From assembly GCA_029964075.1 (NCBI GenBank), contig CM057135.1:14286863-14350862 (forward strand): DNA of 64,000 bases, written 5' to 3'. The notes under the pieces are model-generated. The model was not told where the DNA came from. It was given only the letters and a program-made list of their open reading frames with translations, and made no database searches. This stretch comes from Patiria pectinifera. Its lineage: Eukaryota > Echinodermata > Asteroidea > Valvatida > Asterinidae. Position 1 is the stretch's first letter; each line of letters opens with the position of its first letter. Shown piece by piece: positions 1 to 11,840 of this stretch. The position numbers were made by a program, and so were the translations under genes.

Positions 1-1
1 T

Positions 2-1433
2 GACGACGACGAACTCCTAAAACGGTATAGAATGCCTCGGCATGTTATTTTACAAGTAATTGACCTCATCAGCGATGACGTGGCACATCCCACTCTGAGA
101 ACGCGGGCCATTCCGGCATCCTTGCAGATTTTTTTGTGCATTGAGATATTTTGCCACGGGAAATTTTCAGCTTGTTTGTGGAGACTTGAGTGGAATCAGC
201 CAACCATCGGTTTCAAGAATTGTTACACCAGTGGCAACTGCACTCCAAAGGAAGTCTCCGGAAATAATTACTTTCCCAAGAGATAGAGAGAGTCAGAACA
301 TAACAAAGGAAGGATTTTACCAAAATCGTCATAGAATCCCTAATGTGTTGGGATGTGTGGATGGAAGTTTAATTCCAATCAAAATGCCGGCTCGAGATGA
401 GGATGCATACGTTTGTCGAAAACAGTTCCATGCAATAAATATTCAAGGAATATGTTCCCACGAATTGAAATTTACGAACATTGTTGCGCAATGGCCAGGT
501 TCAACGCACGATGCGTTTATATGGGAAAACTGTCATCTCAACCATGAATTGCAGAATGGCCTACTCGGTGAAGACTCCTACCTTCTTGGCGATAGCGCCT
601 ATCCGTTGCGCCCTTGGCTTTTAACGCCTGTACCCAACCCAGAAGATGACGCGGAAGTGCATTTCAACTCACATCATCGCAGGACTCGACAGAAGATAGA
701 GGCCACCTTTGGACGTTGGAAAATGAGGTGGCTCTGTCTGCACAGGTTTGGTAAGCCTGTCTTTTAAGCCTTGTTTATTATGTAATTTGATTTTTCTCCG
801 ACATTGAACATTGCAAAAACATAAAAACATTTCAGATTCGGTGGAAAGTTCTGAAATATCTCTTGAAACTCCATCAGAATGGAGATGATTATTGCTGCAA
901 TCTGGGCGAATTATTTAGCCTACATACCCACCCCCCAAAAGGTTGCTTTATTTTGTTGAGTAAGGAGTAAAAGTAGAGGGTAATTAGTTAACACTTAACA
1001 TTATTCAAAACGTTTCGGAAAAATCTGAATTCTCAAATTGGGCCACAATTGATGCCTACAGTGTTTGCGAGAAGGCGTGACGTGGTGGAAATCTAGAACG
1101 CTTAGCATCAATTGCCAAATATTTTTTTCAATTAACTTTTCAGTTTTACTTCTTAATCCTTAATAATTGAAGGTTCATTAATATAATGATTACTATCCGT
1201 TTCCAGGTGGAGCCCTTACTCTTCGCCCTGAACGGTGCTGCAAAGTCATTGTAGCCACAGCAGTGTTGCACAACATTTGTGAAGAAAATGGCGTGCCGGT
1301 TCCTAGAGACGCACCACCAAACTTAGATGATAACCCCGATGATGATCCAAATCCCCGAGGGATGTTGGATGCTGACGTGAATGGTGAAAGAATAAGAGCA
1401 ACAGTGATAAGAGACCATTTCTGGAACGAATAA
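2..1433 (+). CDS. Harbinger transposase (HARBI1-like), 2 exons, left end missing
   Basis: DDE nuclease that cuts and pastes Harbinger elements in the nucleus. Exon 1 runs to 750 and exon 2 covers 1207-1433, joined by a GTAAGC...TTCCAG intron (751-1206) that keeps frame. The triad is visible: D in the CVDGS motif, D in LGDSAYP and E in KIEATFGRWK (residues 74, 151 and 187 counted from the Met at 141). Exon 2 carries the family's C-terminal LRPERCCK...VLHNIC block and ends in FWNE. The reading frame enters from beyond the left edge (DDDELLKRYRMPRHVIL from base 2) and must change frame in the T-run at 128-134 to reach the ALRYFATG-type stretch, so either one indel inactivates this copy or it is a sequence error. 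The minus-strand partner gene lies downstream, tail to tail. Confidence 0.85.
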
Positions 1434-1843
1434 CTGTATTTGACATAACTTGTGATTAATGGGCAGTGCTCGTTGCCACTTTTATTATTTATCATTTTCT
1501 TTTATTATAACAGCCATCGCAAGCTCCAAACCAGAAAAGAAGAGGTTAAATGCCACCATCAACTTTGAAAAAGTACCCCCATTTAAAATTTTGTTGTAAA
1601 AATGCAGAAAACCCCATTTAAACAATCTTGAATCCGCCCCCAACATACCCCGAAATTAATGAACGTCTCTTGACTCATAATCTTAGAACCGTCCTTGTGG
1701 ACAAGTGGAATGTAAAATGAAATTATAGACTAACACTTTCAATGGTTAACCTTGTAGTCTCCCTCCATTATGTACTTTGGTGTAGAACACCCATCATCCA
1801 ATAAAAGGTTGTTGTGGCCTAATCGAGAAGGAATGATACATTG
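1434..1843. other. Spacer between convergent Harbinger genes
   Basis: No gene is seen. It holds the 3' flank of the transposase gene and, on the other strand, that of the Myb-like gene. An AATAAA at 1800-1805 is a plausible plus-strand polyadenylation signal about 370 bases after the transposase stop. Confidence 0.5.
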
Positions 1844-3286
1844 TTAAGTTTGATGCATTGCCTCAAGTATGCTTCTTGCAGTTTCTGTAACTACAGGCGC
1901 GCGATTCCCTCCTGTTTCTATGTCCGAGTAAGAGATCGAAAAGTCACCATGTTTAGCTCTATTTAGCTCGAGTTTTGACTGTTCAATTTCAACAAGCTTT
2001 TCCAGCAACGATGTAGCCTTTTCTGCTGAACACGCCAGTTTCTCTTCAGCTACTAGCCTACGTTTGTCGATGGCTAGTTTTTCGCGCTCGATCTCAAGAA
2101 GTTCCTGCATTGCTTCAGTGGTCGGGATTGGAGTAACTGATCGACTTCTTGGGGTACTACTTTCTTTGGAGGCAGTTGATGTGCTAGGCTTACTCTCCTG
2201 CTGAGTGGATACATCGTCTTCATCATTAGCGCTGTCAGTAAGAGGTAACATGAGATTCTCGTCGCTTTCCTCACCTTCATCATGTTCACAGGAAGCCAAG
2301 ACCAACTTCGTCATTGTGCATGTTGCCTTTTCTTTGCCTTTAGACATTGTCATCGTTGTCTGAAATTATAAATCATGAATGACATTTAAAATATAGTCTC
2401 ACCGTCGTGATCCTAAATCTTTTATGAATTTCTGAATCTATTAATTTCAAACTATTCACCAATGACCTTTTTAGTAATGAATTTTAAATTAAAGTAATGG
2501 TGCACGTTTTGTAGGTATTTATTAGCAAACGCAGTTAATTGTGCTTTGAAGAAGACAACTTTTTATTTTTGGTTTTTGTATAGATCCCAAACGGTTAAAT
2601 CAGCCCTTTCATGAATTGCGTCATCTTTATTTTTTTCGGTTTCCACTATGCAGTACACACAATTTCATCAAGACAACGTGTGCATTGGAAATGTTCTGAA
2701 GTCTGAACGGTATTGAAAATTACCCCACTCCCTTTCGATCTGCGCCTGCCTATGATATTAAGACGAATACAGTCTGTGCAACTTGAAGACCGGCATAATT
2801 GAAAGTAACAGTTACCTTGGAAGCCTGCTGACTTGACTTCTTGTTACGGGAAGAGACATCGGGTGGGGGTTGGGGTGCGGCCGTATCAATCCCGCCATCT
2901 ATACCGAATACTCGAGTATTACCCATCAATCCAATTATGCGATTTTCAGCTTCGGTCAGTTGTCCCGCTGTATTTGCCTCATCATTCTCACGGGATAAAT
3001 TGCCTGTCAAATTATGGACCCTCTTCTCCTTATTAGCTTTCTTTTTGGCTCTACCCTTGAGGTCTTCCCATTTCTTCTTTATCTCCACTACAGTGCGCAG
3101 ACATGGGGCGATAGCATTCACTTTCAGGCATATGTCCTTCCAGCAGTCCTGTTTTTTCTTGCTGGTCATCATATCGCTGAATTTAGAATTTACCACTGCA
3201 TAATGACGCTCAACAAGTTCTACAATACGGTCCACTTCTTTGGGCGAGAAATTTGGTTTTCGTTTCTTCGAAGGTGGTTCAGACAT
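1844..3286 (-). CDS. Harbinger accessory Myb/SANT-like DNA-binding protein, 2 exons
   Basis: Second protein of Harbinger elements; in the family it binds transposon DNA and helps bring the transposase to the nucleus. Exon 1 is 3286-2816 and exon 2 is 2359-1844. The donor (AAG|GTAACT) and acceptor (TTTCAG|ACAACG) join in phase 0, giving about 328 residues, close to vertebrate NAIF1-like proteins. Residues about 10-85 form the Myb/SANT-like domain (FSPKEVDRIVELVERHY, then WKDICLKVNA and IKKKWEDLKGRAKKK). The middle is acidic and Ser/Thr-rich, and the C-terminal part (LLEIEREKLAIDKRRLVAEE) is a predicted coiled coil. Both exons are open without breaks, so this gene is in better shape than its transposase partner. 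I chose the start at 3286 because a KKRK basic stretch and the domain follow at once. Confidence 0.8.
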
Positions 3287-3461
3287 CGTGCAGCAATATG
3301 TAATGAACTGTCACTCCGCGTGCATCTCAGTGCATACTGAACGCTGTTTGTACACAGTACACATGCCGTTTTCTTAAATGATCACGTGACTTTTGGACAC
3401 GCTTCGCCGCACTTTCAGTTGCGGGTGGCCGCAGTTTGCGGGTTCGCTAAGGGGACTCTTA

Positions 3462-3567
3462 GGGTGTTTCGTGAATACCACTTAACGCAAGTCTTACGTG
3501 CCCTTAACATTCACTTACGTGTCCCCGCAACGCAAATATTTACGGGTGCTTTGTGAATAAGGACCCT
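3462..3567. repeat. Subterminal/terminal region of the Harbinger element
   Basis: Two related words end in GTGAATA: GGGTGTTTCGTGAATACCA (3462-3480) and GGGTGCTTTGTGAATAAGGA (from 3544). Several short CTTACGTG / CTTAACG words lie between them. This pattern is usual for transposase binding sites near a Harbinger terminus. Confidence 0.5.
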
Positions 3568-4021
3568 GGTCTGCCGCCTGCATGTGAAGGCAGTCTTGAA
3601 TATGATACAATCCTGTGTGGACGTGTGCATAAATGTACGGTCCGCCTATACGCGTGCAAGACTCCTCAACCTACGGCCACTGGCCCAGGTATGAATTAAT
3701 TAGATTGGGACCAAATACCACAATGTTACTAGACCCACATATTGGCAGCAAACTACGGTATAATTGTGTTGGAATTTGCTTCCTTTGTACATTTTTGGTT
3801 GCGTGACTTTATCAGTTGGGTGATGGTCGCTTACTTGTGTGTATATAAAAAATGCATATCTTTGTATTTTAAATTTATGCCTACATCAAACCATTTTGTA
3901 ATATACAACATATTACTCTAATTTTAAATGTACCACTTACACGCACAAACATGTATGGAATCTATTTGTCTTACCAAGTGTAAAGAGACTTTTATACACT
4001 ACTTATGGGTAAAACAATCTA
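3568..4021. other. No gene seen
   Basis: AT-rich sequence outside the Harbinger terminus, with no open frame or repeat that I can support. Confidence 0.5.
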
Positions 4022-4445
4022 GTGGTTCCCGGAGGAAGCCAGTATAGCGCCCATCCCATCAATGAGCGTTTATCGAATGGACTGCACAGACTGGTATTCA
4101 GAGACACCAATTGTACATTGTTGAAATGTATAATTATATGCTATACATCTGCTGGCAGTTACCCTTTAGTAACTCAAGTGGCTCCCGAAGGAAGCCATTA
4201 TATGTCCACCCGATCACTGAGCGTTTATCGATGGACTGTATAGTCTGGTTTATTGATACACCTATTGTACATCGTGGGAATGTATGCATTTGCTGGTAGA
4301 TATCCATCAACTCCCTCACGCTGGGAGCCAGTAGAGACCCTGCCTCGCATCACTAAGCAATTATCGATGGACTGTATAGTCTGGTTTACAGATACACCCA
4401 TTGTACATTGTGGGATCGGGAATGTATGCATCTGCTATGATCCAC
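4022..4445. repeat. Three-unit degenerate tandem repeat, about 145-160 bp per unit
   Basis: Each unit carries the same order of words: GTGGTTCCCGGAGGAAGCC-like start, then ...CGTTTATCGA(T)GGACTG, then TCTGGTTTA..GATACACC, then ATTGTACAT and a TCTGCTGG/GCTGGTAG end. Units begin near 4022, 4180 and 4320. Short frames in both strands are by-products of the repeat. Confidence 0.75.
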
Positions 4446-6924
4446 TGGTGATTATCCATCAACTTTACTGCTGGCTGAGTAAAGACTTTAAAAAGACATT
4501 TGATCATAATTGTCTGCATTTTGTTATCATTGTGTATACAATTTTAAAATGTAATTAACCCTTCTCCAAATATAACAGAGTTGCATATTTTTTTGCTTAT
4601 TAAATTTAATGTAAACATGATTTCTTTTTGTCTAATTATATTTTGTAACGTCTGATTCTTTGCCTCGATTGATTGGGCGACTAAAAGACAGAGTCGAACT
4701 CGAAAAGCGCTAGCTGCGAAGCGATCGTTGGCGGCCGACGAGTCTAGACGGGCGCTATTTTTTACGAGACGCTCGCCGCGCGGCGAGCGTTGACGGCCAT
4801 TTTATAGTTATGGGTCTAGGACCCCCACTCTCACAACTACTAAAAGAAATGCTTTTTACAAAAGAAAACGTTACAGAATTTGGGCTATTTTAGCTTTTTG
4901 ATTGTTTCAACTGCTGCGAGTTGTAAAGTTTGATTGTGTATGTTGAAATTGAAAAATTATGAGAATTAATGAGCTTCTTTGCATTTTGTTTCTCCAAATT
5001 GATAGTTTGAAGACCTTGGTTTTATGAACTGTAATTAAGACTTCTCGGAATAATTTTATATGCCATGATTTCTCCAGATCTGAATCAAAATGTTCCTGAG
5101 CATTGTACATTTGACTGAACCTCCCTGTATTTTTGTGTTATCAGGGAAACCGGCTGACTTGGTGCTGAAAGAAGGGAACATTCCACCTTTTGCTGTATAA
5201 AGGTGTGTGTTATAGCAATTAATATATTCTGTGCTCCCGGGTTAATTGTCTTGAATTATTTTAAGAGTTAGTCAATAGAACGGGAATTTAGTACATGTGA
5301 TTGATATTCTGAATTTGTCTTTGCTGAAACAAGAATCAGGATGCGAATTTAATGTTGAACATGCATCCAAAGAAAATGAAAATTTAAAGGGTAATAGTAT
5401 AATTTACAATTTCAACCAATATCAAGTAAGTTTTGAAGTTTCTAATTAGTGCAGGTTGAGTAATTATTCCTTGCTCTGTTGGTGTAGGTTTATTTATTTT
5501 ATTTTGACATGCCAATGCAGTCTAGCAGAAGTGAATTTGAAGATTATTTGAATTATATTAGAAGCCAAGTGATTTTAGTGTGCCAACTGTTGTAGTGAAA
5601 GGAAAGGCTTATTTGCTGGTCACCTTGGGGATGGCTTTGGGATCGTACCATAGACTTGTTGATTTGGTTTGATTCTCTATTACTGAGCAAAGAGTTTCAT
5701 CACAGCATGGCATGGTAAAGATATCTTTCAATACTCTTTGGTAATTGTTGCACTGTGAAGTGACTCATTTTTTGAAATAGCTGTGATTTGAAGATCAGGT
5801 AAAGTAAGGGGTTAAATGACACTGTAATATTGGAAAATGTACTTTTGGAAAAACACGACATGATTTTGGCCGAGTTCTATCATGCTGATATATTCAAGTT
5901 TTTGTTTTGCAGTATGATTGATTAATTGTGATATTACCTTGCTTCTAATGTTGCGAATTGGAAGTTTGATGAAAGTTGTTGAGATGTCAGATAGTTCAGA
6001 CCTGAGATATTTGTTGATAATAATAATAACTTTTTACTAAATGTCTCAAACAAAATTCAAATTACATTGTAAATAGATGTCACTCTTTCAAACTGACTGT
6101 ACTAATTTATTGAAACGAAATTAACTGATTTCAATTTTAACTTCTGGGTCAAATTAATATGCCAGAATTATCCAGGATTTGAATCCTTATGTTTGTGGCC
6201 ACGAAATTGTGACCGAGTCTCCTTATATTGTTCACTGCACAGGAAAGCACAGGGACCATGTGGGGAAATACCAATGTGTCTCCTAATATGCTATGCTGCC
6301 AGCTGTACTTCCAAAATTCAGACAAAGCAAAGTGGAAAGATCCGTTGTTCTGTTCTCCGACTAAGACTTTCTTAAGAATGTGTAAGATATGTAATTTGGA
6401 CACCTTTCTATAGTTCTGTCAATTGATGTCAAAGAATCAACATTGGTTGTGATATAAAAATACAATTATATAAGTTCAATGTCAAATAAATATTGAATGA
6501 GCTGATGGACTTCTGTAAAAGTAGCCCATCTATGTTGCATTGTTGAAGAAGCTTGCCAGCTTCACTACCTCTCCCAGAATCTACATATGTTATGGTTATG
6601 AACTTTCATAACCAAACAACACTTTCATCAACCCTTGTCATCTTGACTCCCTCATATTCTGCGATCTTCCAGCTCTCAGATCAATTATTTCAGTGTCCTT
6701 GCAGTCGATTCCCGAGGTTGTGGGACACTATCGCATCACATATCTGGGATGCTGCTGTAATCTGTCCACTTCTGGCATTTCTCCGCCAACTTTAACACAT
6801 CCGTTTCAATCCTGGCTAATTTTGTGTTACTTTTAATCTACTCGTATTGAGCCGGAAGCATGCAATATGGGAATTTGATCAGTCATTCTCTCCCTGCGTG
6901 GTCGTGTCTTGTTCTTGTTGAAAT
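4446..6924. other. No gene recognised; includes a CpG-rich patch at 4670-4800
   Basis: Mostly AT-rich unique-looking DNA with short frames only. The patch at about 4670-4800 stands out by its CpG content and contains the palindrome listed separately. A frame at 6553-6795 starts with Met and codes 80 residues without any recognisable motif, so I do not call it. Confidence 0.5.
4769..4790. repeat. Perfect 22-bp GC-rich palindrome
   Basis: The sequence reads ACGCTCGCCGC followed by its exact reverse complement, with no loop. It contains GCGCGC and sits in a CpG-rich patch within AT-rich surroundings. Confidence 0.85.
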
Positions 6925-9900
6925 TGAACTGGATACGGATACCGGACACCATTAAAACATGATTGCCAATCTGTATACTTGGACATCTGGAAAACAGAAG
7001 CAACTTCAAGTACATCGACATATAATCCTGCGAAATATGTCAACAAGACAGTTGTGCACAAGCAGTGCAGCTCATTATCCACGCCTCATTTAAAACCTTC
7101 CTTCTTTGAGCAAAACATGAAAATGTAGCGTTCACTTTAAGTTTCACTGTACTGCGCCTTTAACGCATCTTGTATATATATTACATGTAGTTCAGAGGTC
7201 AACCTTCATGCGTTCATTCATCGAGTGTCGTTTCGTTATCGTTCGTCTATACTAGTTTTTTGTCACACAGGCAATTTTTACAGTGCATTTTCTATACTTT
7301 CGCTTGGAAGTTACAAGCTAGAATGAACACTGTTCTTTACATGAGTTAGTAAACATCGGCAGAGCTATTCCAGTGAGCAATCCAAGCTTCTCTCGTGGAT
7401 TTGTGTGAGTGTTTATTGACCGAACGTTGTGTGCATATTCACCACGTGAGTTAAAACCAACTCGCCCCGCATTCACGGCGCAGGCAGTTGCCCCGTTCGC
7501 GTGGCGTTGTGCATGGACTCGGCCCAGTTTTGGCTGTTTGTATACTTCAACTTGGTGAGTCATTTAAATTGCAATAAACTCAGAGTTAATGTAGGACAGT
7601 ATAACTAATTCCTACAAAAACATCATGATAACAGACAACGGGATGAGCATGGTATGCCTCACATAACGTTGCAATATAATAGTGATATCTATTTGCATTG
7701 TAACTATATGTACACATACAATGATGAATACATCTGCAACTTTCTTTTTTTATGATGTACATACATGTACATGTACATACAGCTTCTGATACTATATGCT
7801 AAAAGTTGAAATGTTTACAGACTTTAGATTGTTCTAGTTGAGCTTGGTTTCGTATTGATCCTGCTCTGAGAGGAGCATCGAATCTTCCAGTTGCAATATA
7901 CATGTATACGCGGACAGGCTAAATACCCCCAGTTCATTTACCGGGAGCCGCTTTCAATTAAGCCCCTCTTTAATCGGCTCCCACTTGCATAGAAAGCAGG
8001 TGACCTGTTTCTGCAAACCGTCTGACGGTTGGCACTGCCGGCTCCCGATACAAATCACCATTATTTATACTAACAATGAATCCTGTGGTTTTATATTCAG
8101 CGGTGATGAGGGCTTCCACTAACTGACCGCAAAGACCAGGGGCCTCACTTATCCTCTGCACAGAGCTATTGTTCACTGTAATTGGTGACTACTACAGCAT
8201 TGATAGCATGTAACGGACATGAAGGCCTTTTATTCAGGTTCTATGGAATGGAAATTTCATATCAATGATACCACACTTCATGGTAACACTTTTTCTACAG
8301 AGCTATTGGTTCTCACTAGCTCCGTAAAAACAGCCCCTCACGTGTAATTAGTGTGGTCATCAATACGACGGCCTATTGACACAATGCTCTGCTGCTTTTC
8401 GCTCAGGTGTTTTTGGAAGGACTGCAAGTCGAAAACCAAGAAAGCCACGATGCAAAAAAAGTTCTTCACTCGCTAACAATAAATTATAGTACTTGGGTTT
8501 TTTTTTAAATTGTTTGTAGCTTTACATGAATTTTGATATACACCTTAGCTAAAGGGAACGTACGAAAAGGGAGGGAATAAAAACGAAAGGAAAAAAAATG
8601 AAAAGATGAAACCAATGAAAGGATCCAAATGTCGAAGTTTGTGCGGAAACGGCCGAGGGGAGATGTATTTAAAGTATTACACTATTTTTATTTTCAATGA
8701 GATTTACTTTGTATAATTAACTACATTGCTCTAGTCTTAAGAAACACGTGAATGAGCACCTACAGAAACAGTGCGTTTATATGGAAAACATTTTATTACA
8801 CCTGCAAGATAAAATTAACTTCAAAATGAAATACTAGTGAACTGAAATGTTTCATAGTATGCCCATGTATAAAAAAAAATGTTAACACTAATTGTTGAGA
8901 TCTGAGGTAGAAACTCAAACTCAAAACTAAAAAAAGACCAAACGGTTTTTTTTCATAGCCACACATGTTCACAAAAGAGAAATTCCTGTGCTAATGAAGA
9001 ATAAATGAAGAATTAAATAAAAAGAAAACTCCCTCTCCCCTTATATTATTTTCAACTTAACCCTATATATAACTTTGACTCCTTACTCTCAACTCTCAAG
9101 CAGCCAAATGAATGAAAATAAACCCCCAAAAAAGACGAAACAAAAATGAAAGAACGACAAAAGACCAGTAAACCAAATCATTCATTGATTAATTATTCTT
9201 TCTCATCAACAAGTTTGAAAAGGCAAAGAAAAGCAGATATTATTCTTCTCACCCTGTAGACACTTGTTCAATTTTACGTCAAACCCTAATGAGAAAAAGC
9301 GGAAAGAAATGAAAAATGCCCATATAGTAACAGTTTGTTTTGTAATAAAAAAAAACCCCAACTGGCCACTGAAGTGAACTGCCAGGGATTTAAGAAGGGC
9401 AGTAAACATCCAACAAAGGATCACTTATCTTGTAATTGATCTTTTGTCTGCCTGTCCAAGTACAAGTCCCACTACAAACTATCACCATGCACAGCTGTAC
9501 CGTGTGCGTTCATGCATGGACCGTCTCCTGCTTTGGCTTGAAGGGTCCCCACACTCCCTCAATAACAATACCGTCTCCCGGTAAATGAACCAGGGGTATT
9601 TAGCCTGCCCGCTTATCCTTGATGTAAGGTGGTTTCTATGTTAGTAACCTCCAGTTCTAAGTTTATGTAAGGTTTACCTTGTTGTCTTACTTTAATGTTG
9701 CAGATCTACAGAGGTGAAATATTTAGCACTGAATGTGCAGGGGGAAAAAAAGAATTGTACATTACTGAAAATGTACTTTTTCAAGATGCAGACAAATATG
9801 AGTTTTACAAGTGCTTCACAGTTATGTGGCAGTAATAACGAATTTGCAATATTTCTTGACTGTTTTTTTTTTCCTGCTGCTGATGAATTGTCATTTATTT

Positions 9901-10021
9901 ATTTATTTTTTTTTTTTTGGTTTCAATGCTTTAAGCTATATTTTTATTTGAACTCGAACTGGATACGGATAACTGGATAATCTTTAAAACACGATAGGCA
10001 CTTCTACATACTTGGATATCT
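6925..10021. repeat. Dispersed repeat family, copy 1 (interrupted)
   Basis: The same ordered words recur in three places in this window: a GAACTGGATACGGATA start, a CTTGGACATCTG-like stretch, CAAGTACATCGACATAT, GCAGCTCATTATCCA, GATGAGCATGGTATG, TGATCCTGCTCTGAG, and GGTGGTTTCTATGTTAGTAA. In this copy the order is kept but broken by about 480 bp of extra sequence (about 7131-7610) and by an inverted-repeat element (7915-9607). The piece at 9945-10021 restarts the GAACTGGATACGGATA end. The repeat looks non-coding. Confidence 0.65.
7915..9607. mobile_element. Non-autonomous DNA transposon with about 35-bp terminal inverted repeats
   Basis: The left end reads CAGGCTAAATACCCCC then GTTCATTTACCGGGAG. 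The right end at 9573-9607 is the reverse complement with one or two mismatches (CTCCCGGTAAATGAACC... GGGGTATTTAGCCTG). The flanks match neighbouring parts of the dispersed repeat (compare 17440-17475), so the element interrupts that repeat. Just inside the left end GGGAGCCG...CGGCTCCC forms a second small inverted repeat. No transposase is encoded; the interior is A-rich. No clean target duplication can be read, so the superfamily is left open. Confidence 0.7.
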
Positions 10022-11508
10022 GGGGCCATATTCATGAAACCTTAATAACTTAGCAGCCAACTAGGTCCTAGTATTATACTATAGTGCCGAGTAGTCTAGT
10101 ATGGAGTTGACAACTAAATTGTTATTCATGAAACCTTACTAAGAACCTTGCTAACTTGTTTTATTTATTTATTTATTTCGTGTTATTTTACCATGGTAGC
10201 CCCATCAGTTGTCAACGAACTGTTCTCCCTGGGGGCCCTGGATTACATAAAAACATGATGACAACAATTACAAAAACACAATAAAAGACATAATGAATAC
10301 ATTACTATCCAAGCAATTAAAACCACACAAAATTAAAACCCCAAATTACAACAGACGATGTATAACCCATATAAAACACGATAGGCACTTCTACATACTT
10401 GGATATCTGGGGCCATATTCATGAAACCTTAATAACTTAGCAGCCAACTAGGTCCTAGTATTATACTATAGTGCCGAGTAGTCTAGTATGGAGTTGACAA
10501 ATAAATTGTTATTCATGAAACCTTACTAAGAACCTTGCTAACTTGTTTTATTTATTTATTTATTTCGTTTTATTTTACCATAGTAGCCCCATCAGTTGTC
10601 AACAAACTGTTATCCCTGGGGGCCCTGGATTACATAAAAACATGATGACAACAATTACAAAAACAGTTATGTGGCAGTAATAACGAATTTGCAATATTTC
10701 TTGACTGTTTTTTTTTTCCTGCTGCTGATGAATTGTCATTTATTTATTTATTTTTTTTTTTTGGTTTCAATGCTTTAAGCTATATTTTTATTTGAACTCG
10801 AACTGGATACGGATAACTGGATAATCTTTAAAACACGATAGGCACTTCTACATACTTGGATATCTGGGGCCATATTCATGAAACCTTAATAACTTAGCAG
10901 CCAACTAGGTCCTAGTATTATACTATAGTGCCGAGTAGTCTAGTATGGAGTTGACAACTAAATTGTTATTCATGAAACCTTACTAAGAACCTTGCTAACT
11001 TGTTTTATTTATTTATTTATTTCGTGTTATTTTACCATGGTAGCCCCATCAGTTGTCAACGAACTGTTCTCCCTGGGGGCCCTGGATTACATAAAAACAT
11101 GATGACAACAATTACAAAAACACAATAAAAGACATAATGAATACATTACTATCCAAGCAATTAAAACCACACAAAATTAAAACCCCAAATTACAACAGAC
11201 GATGTATAACCCATATAAAACACGATAGGCACTTCTACATACTTGGATATCTGGGGCCATATTCATGAAACCTTAATAACTTAGCAGCCAACTAGGTCCT
11301 AGTATTATACTATAGTGCCGAGTAGTCTAGTATGGAGTTGACAAATAAATTGTTATTCATGAAACCTTACTAAGAACCTTGCTAACTTGTTTTATTTATT
11401 TATTTATTTCGTTTTATTTTACCATAGTAGCCCCATCAGTTGTCAACAAACTGTTATCCCTGGGGGCCCTGGATTACATAAAAACATGATGACAACAATT
11501 ACAAAAAC
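9819..11508. repeat. Nested tandem duplication: two 845-bp units, each with two 387-bp subunits
   Basis: The segment 9819-10663 is repeated almost exactly at 10664-11508. Inside each unit a stretch starting AAAACACGATAGGCAC (9986, 10373 and their counterparts) occurs twice, 387 bp apart. Each subunit contains the boundary between dispersed repeat and the GGGGCCATATTCATGAAA terminus, followed by a LINE 3' tail with (TTTA)n. The duplication therefore happened after those insertions. The subunits can be told apart by CGAACTGTTCTCC versus CAAACTGTTATCC. Confidence 0.8.
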
Positions 11509-11840
11509 ACAATAAAAGACATAATGAATACATTACTATCCAAGCAATTACAACCACACAAAATTAAAACCCCAAATTACAACAGACGATGTATAACCCA
11601 AGCAATTAAAACCACACAAAATTAAAAGCCTAGATTAAAACAGACGACGTATAGATTAACAGATTTAAAATGGAACATTAATCCCAAGTTAAAAAACCAT
11701 TGTCTTGTTTAAAAATTAAATTGACTTCTGCTTTTCCCTTGTCCATTAATTAAAAGGCAACTGTTCTTAAAATAATACAAAAAACCCCACACCACTCCCC
11801 AAGAACCATATATAAATCCCTTTACACCTGTAACTTTCAT

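Larger units (their letters stand above)
1..3567. mobile_element. PIF/Harbinger DNA transposon, right portion
   Basis: Two convergent genes typical of an autonomous Harbinger element lie here: a DDE transposase on the plus strand and a Myb/SANT-like DNA-binding protein on the minus strand. The outer right end appears to be near 3561-3567, where a GTGCTTTGTGAATAAGGACC word ends. A related word, GGGTGTTTCGTGAATACCA, sits about 80 bp inside at 3462-3480 as a subterminal repeat. The left end is outside the window, so the inverted repeats and 3-bp target duplication cannot be checked. Assignment rests on the two encoded proteins; the exact right boundary is inference. Confidence 0.8.

Noticed and set aside
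1193-1495. 100-residue minus-strand frame
   Set aside because: Antisense of transposase exon 2, whose plus-strand reading matches the Harbinger C-terminus.
2833-3340. Three plus-strand frames
   Set aside because: Antisense of the Myb/SANT-like exon on the minus strand.
9714-9980. 88-residue Phe-rich frame
   Set aside because: Built from poly(T) in the dispersed repeat.
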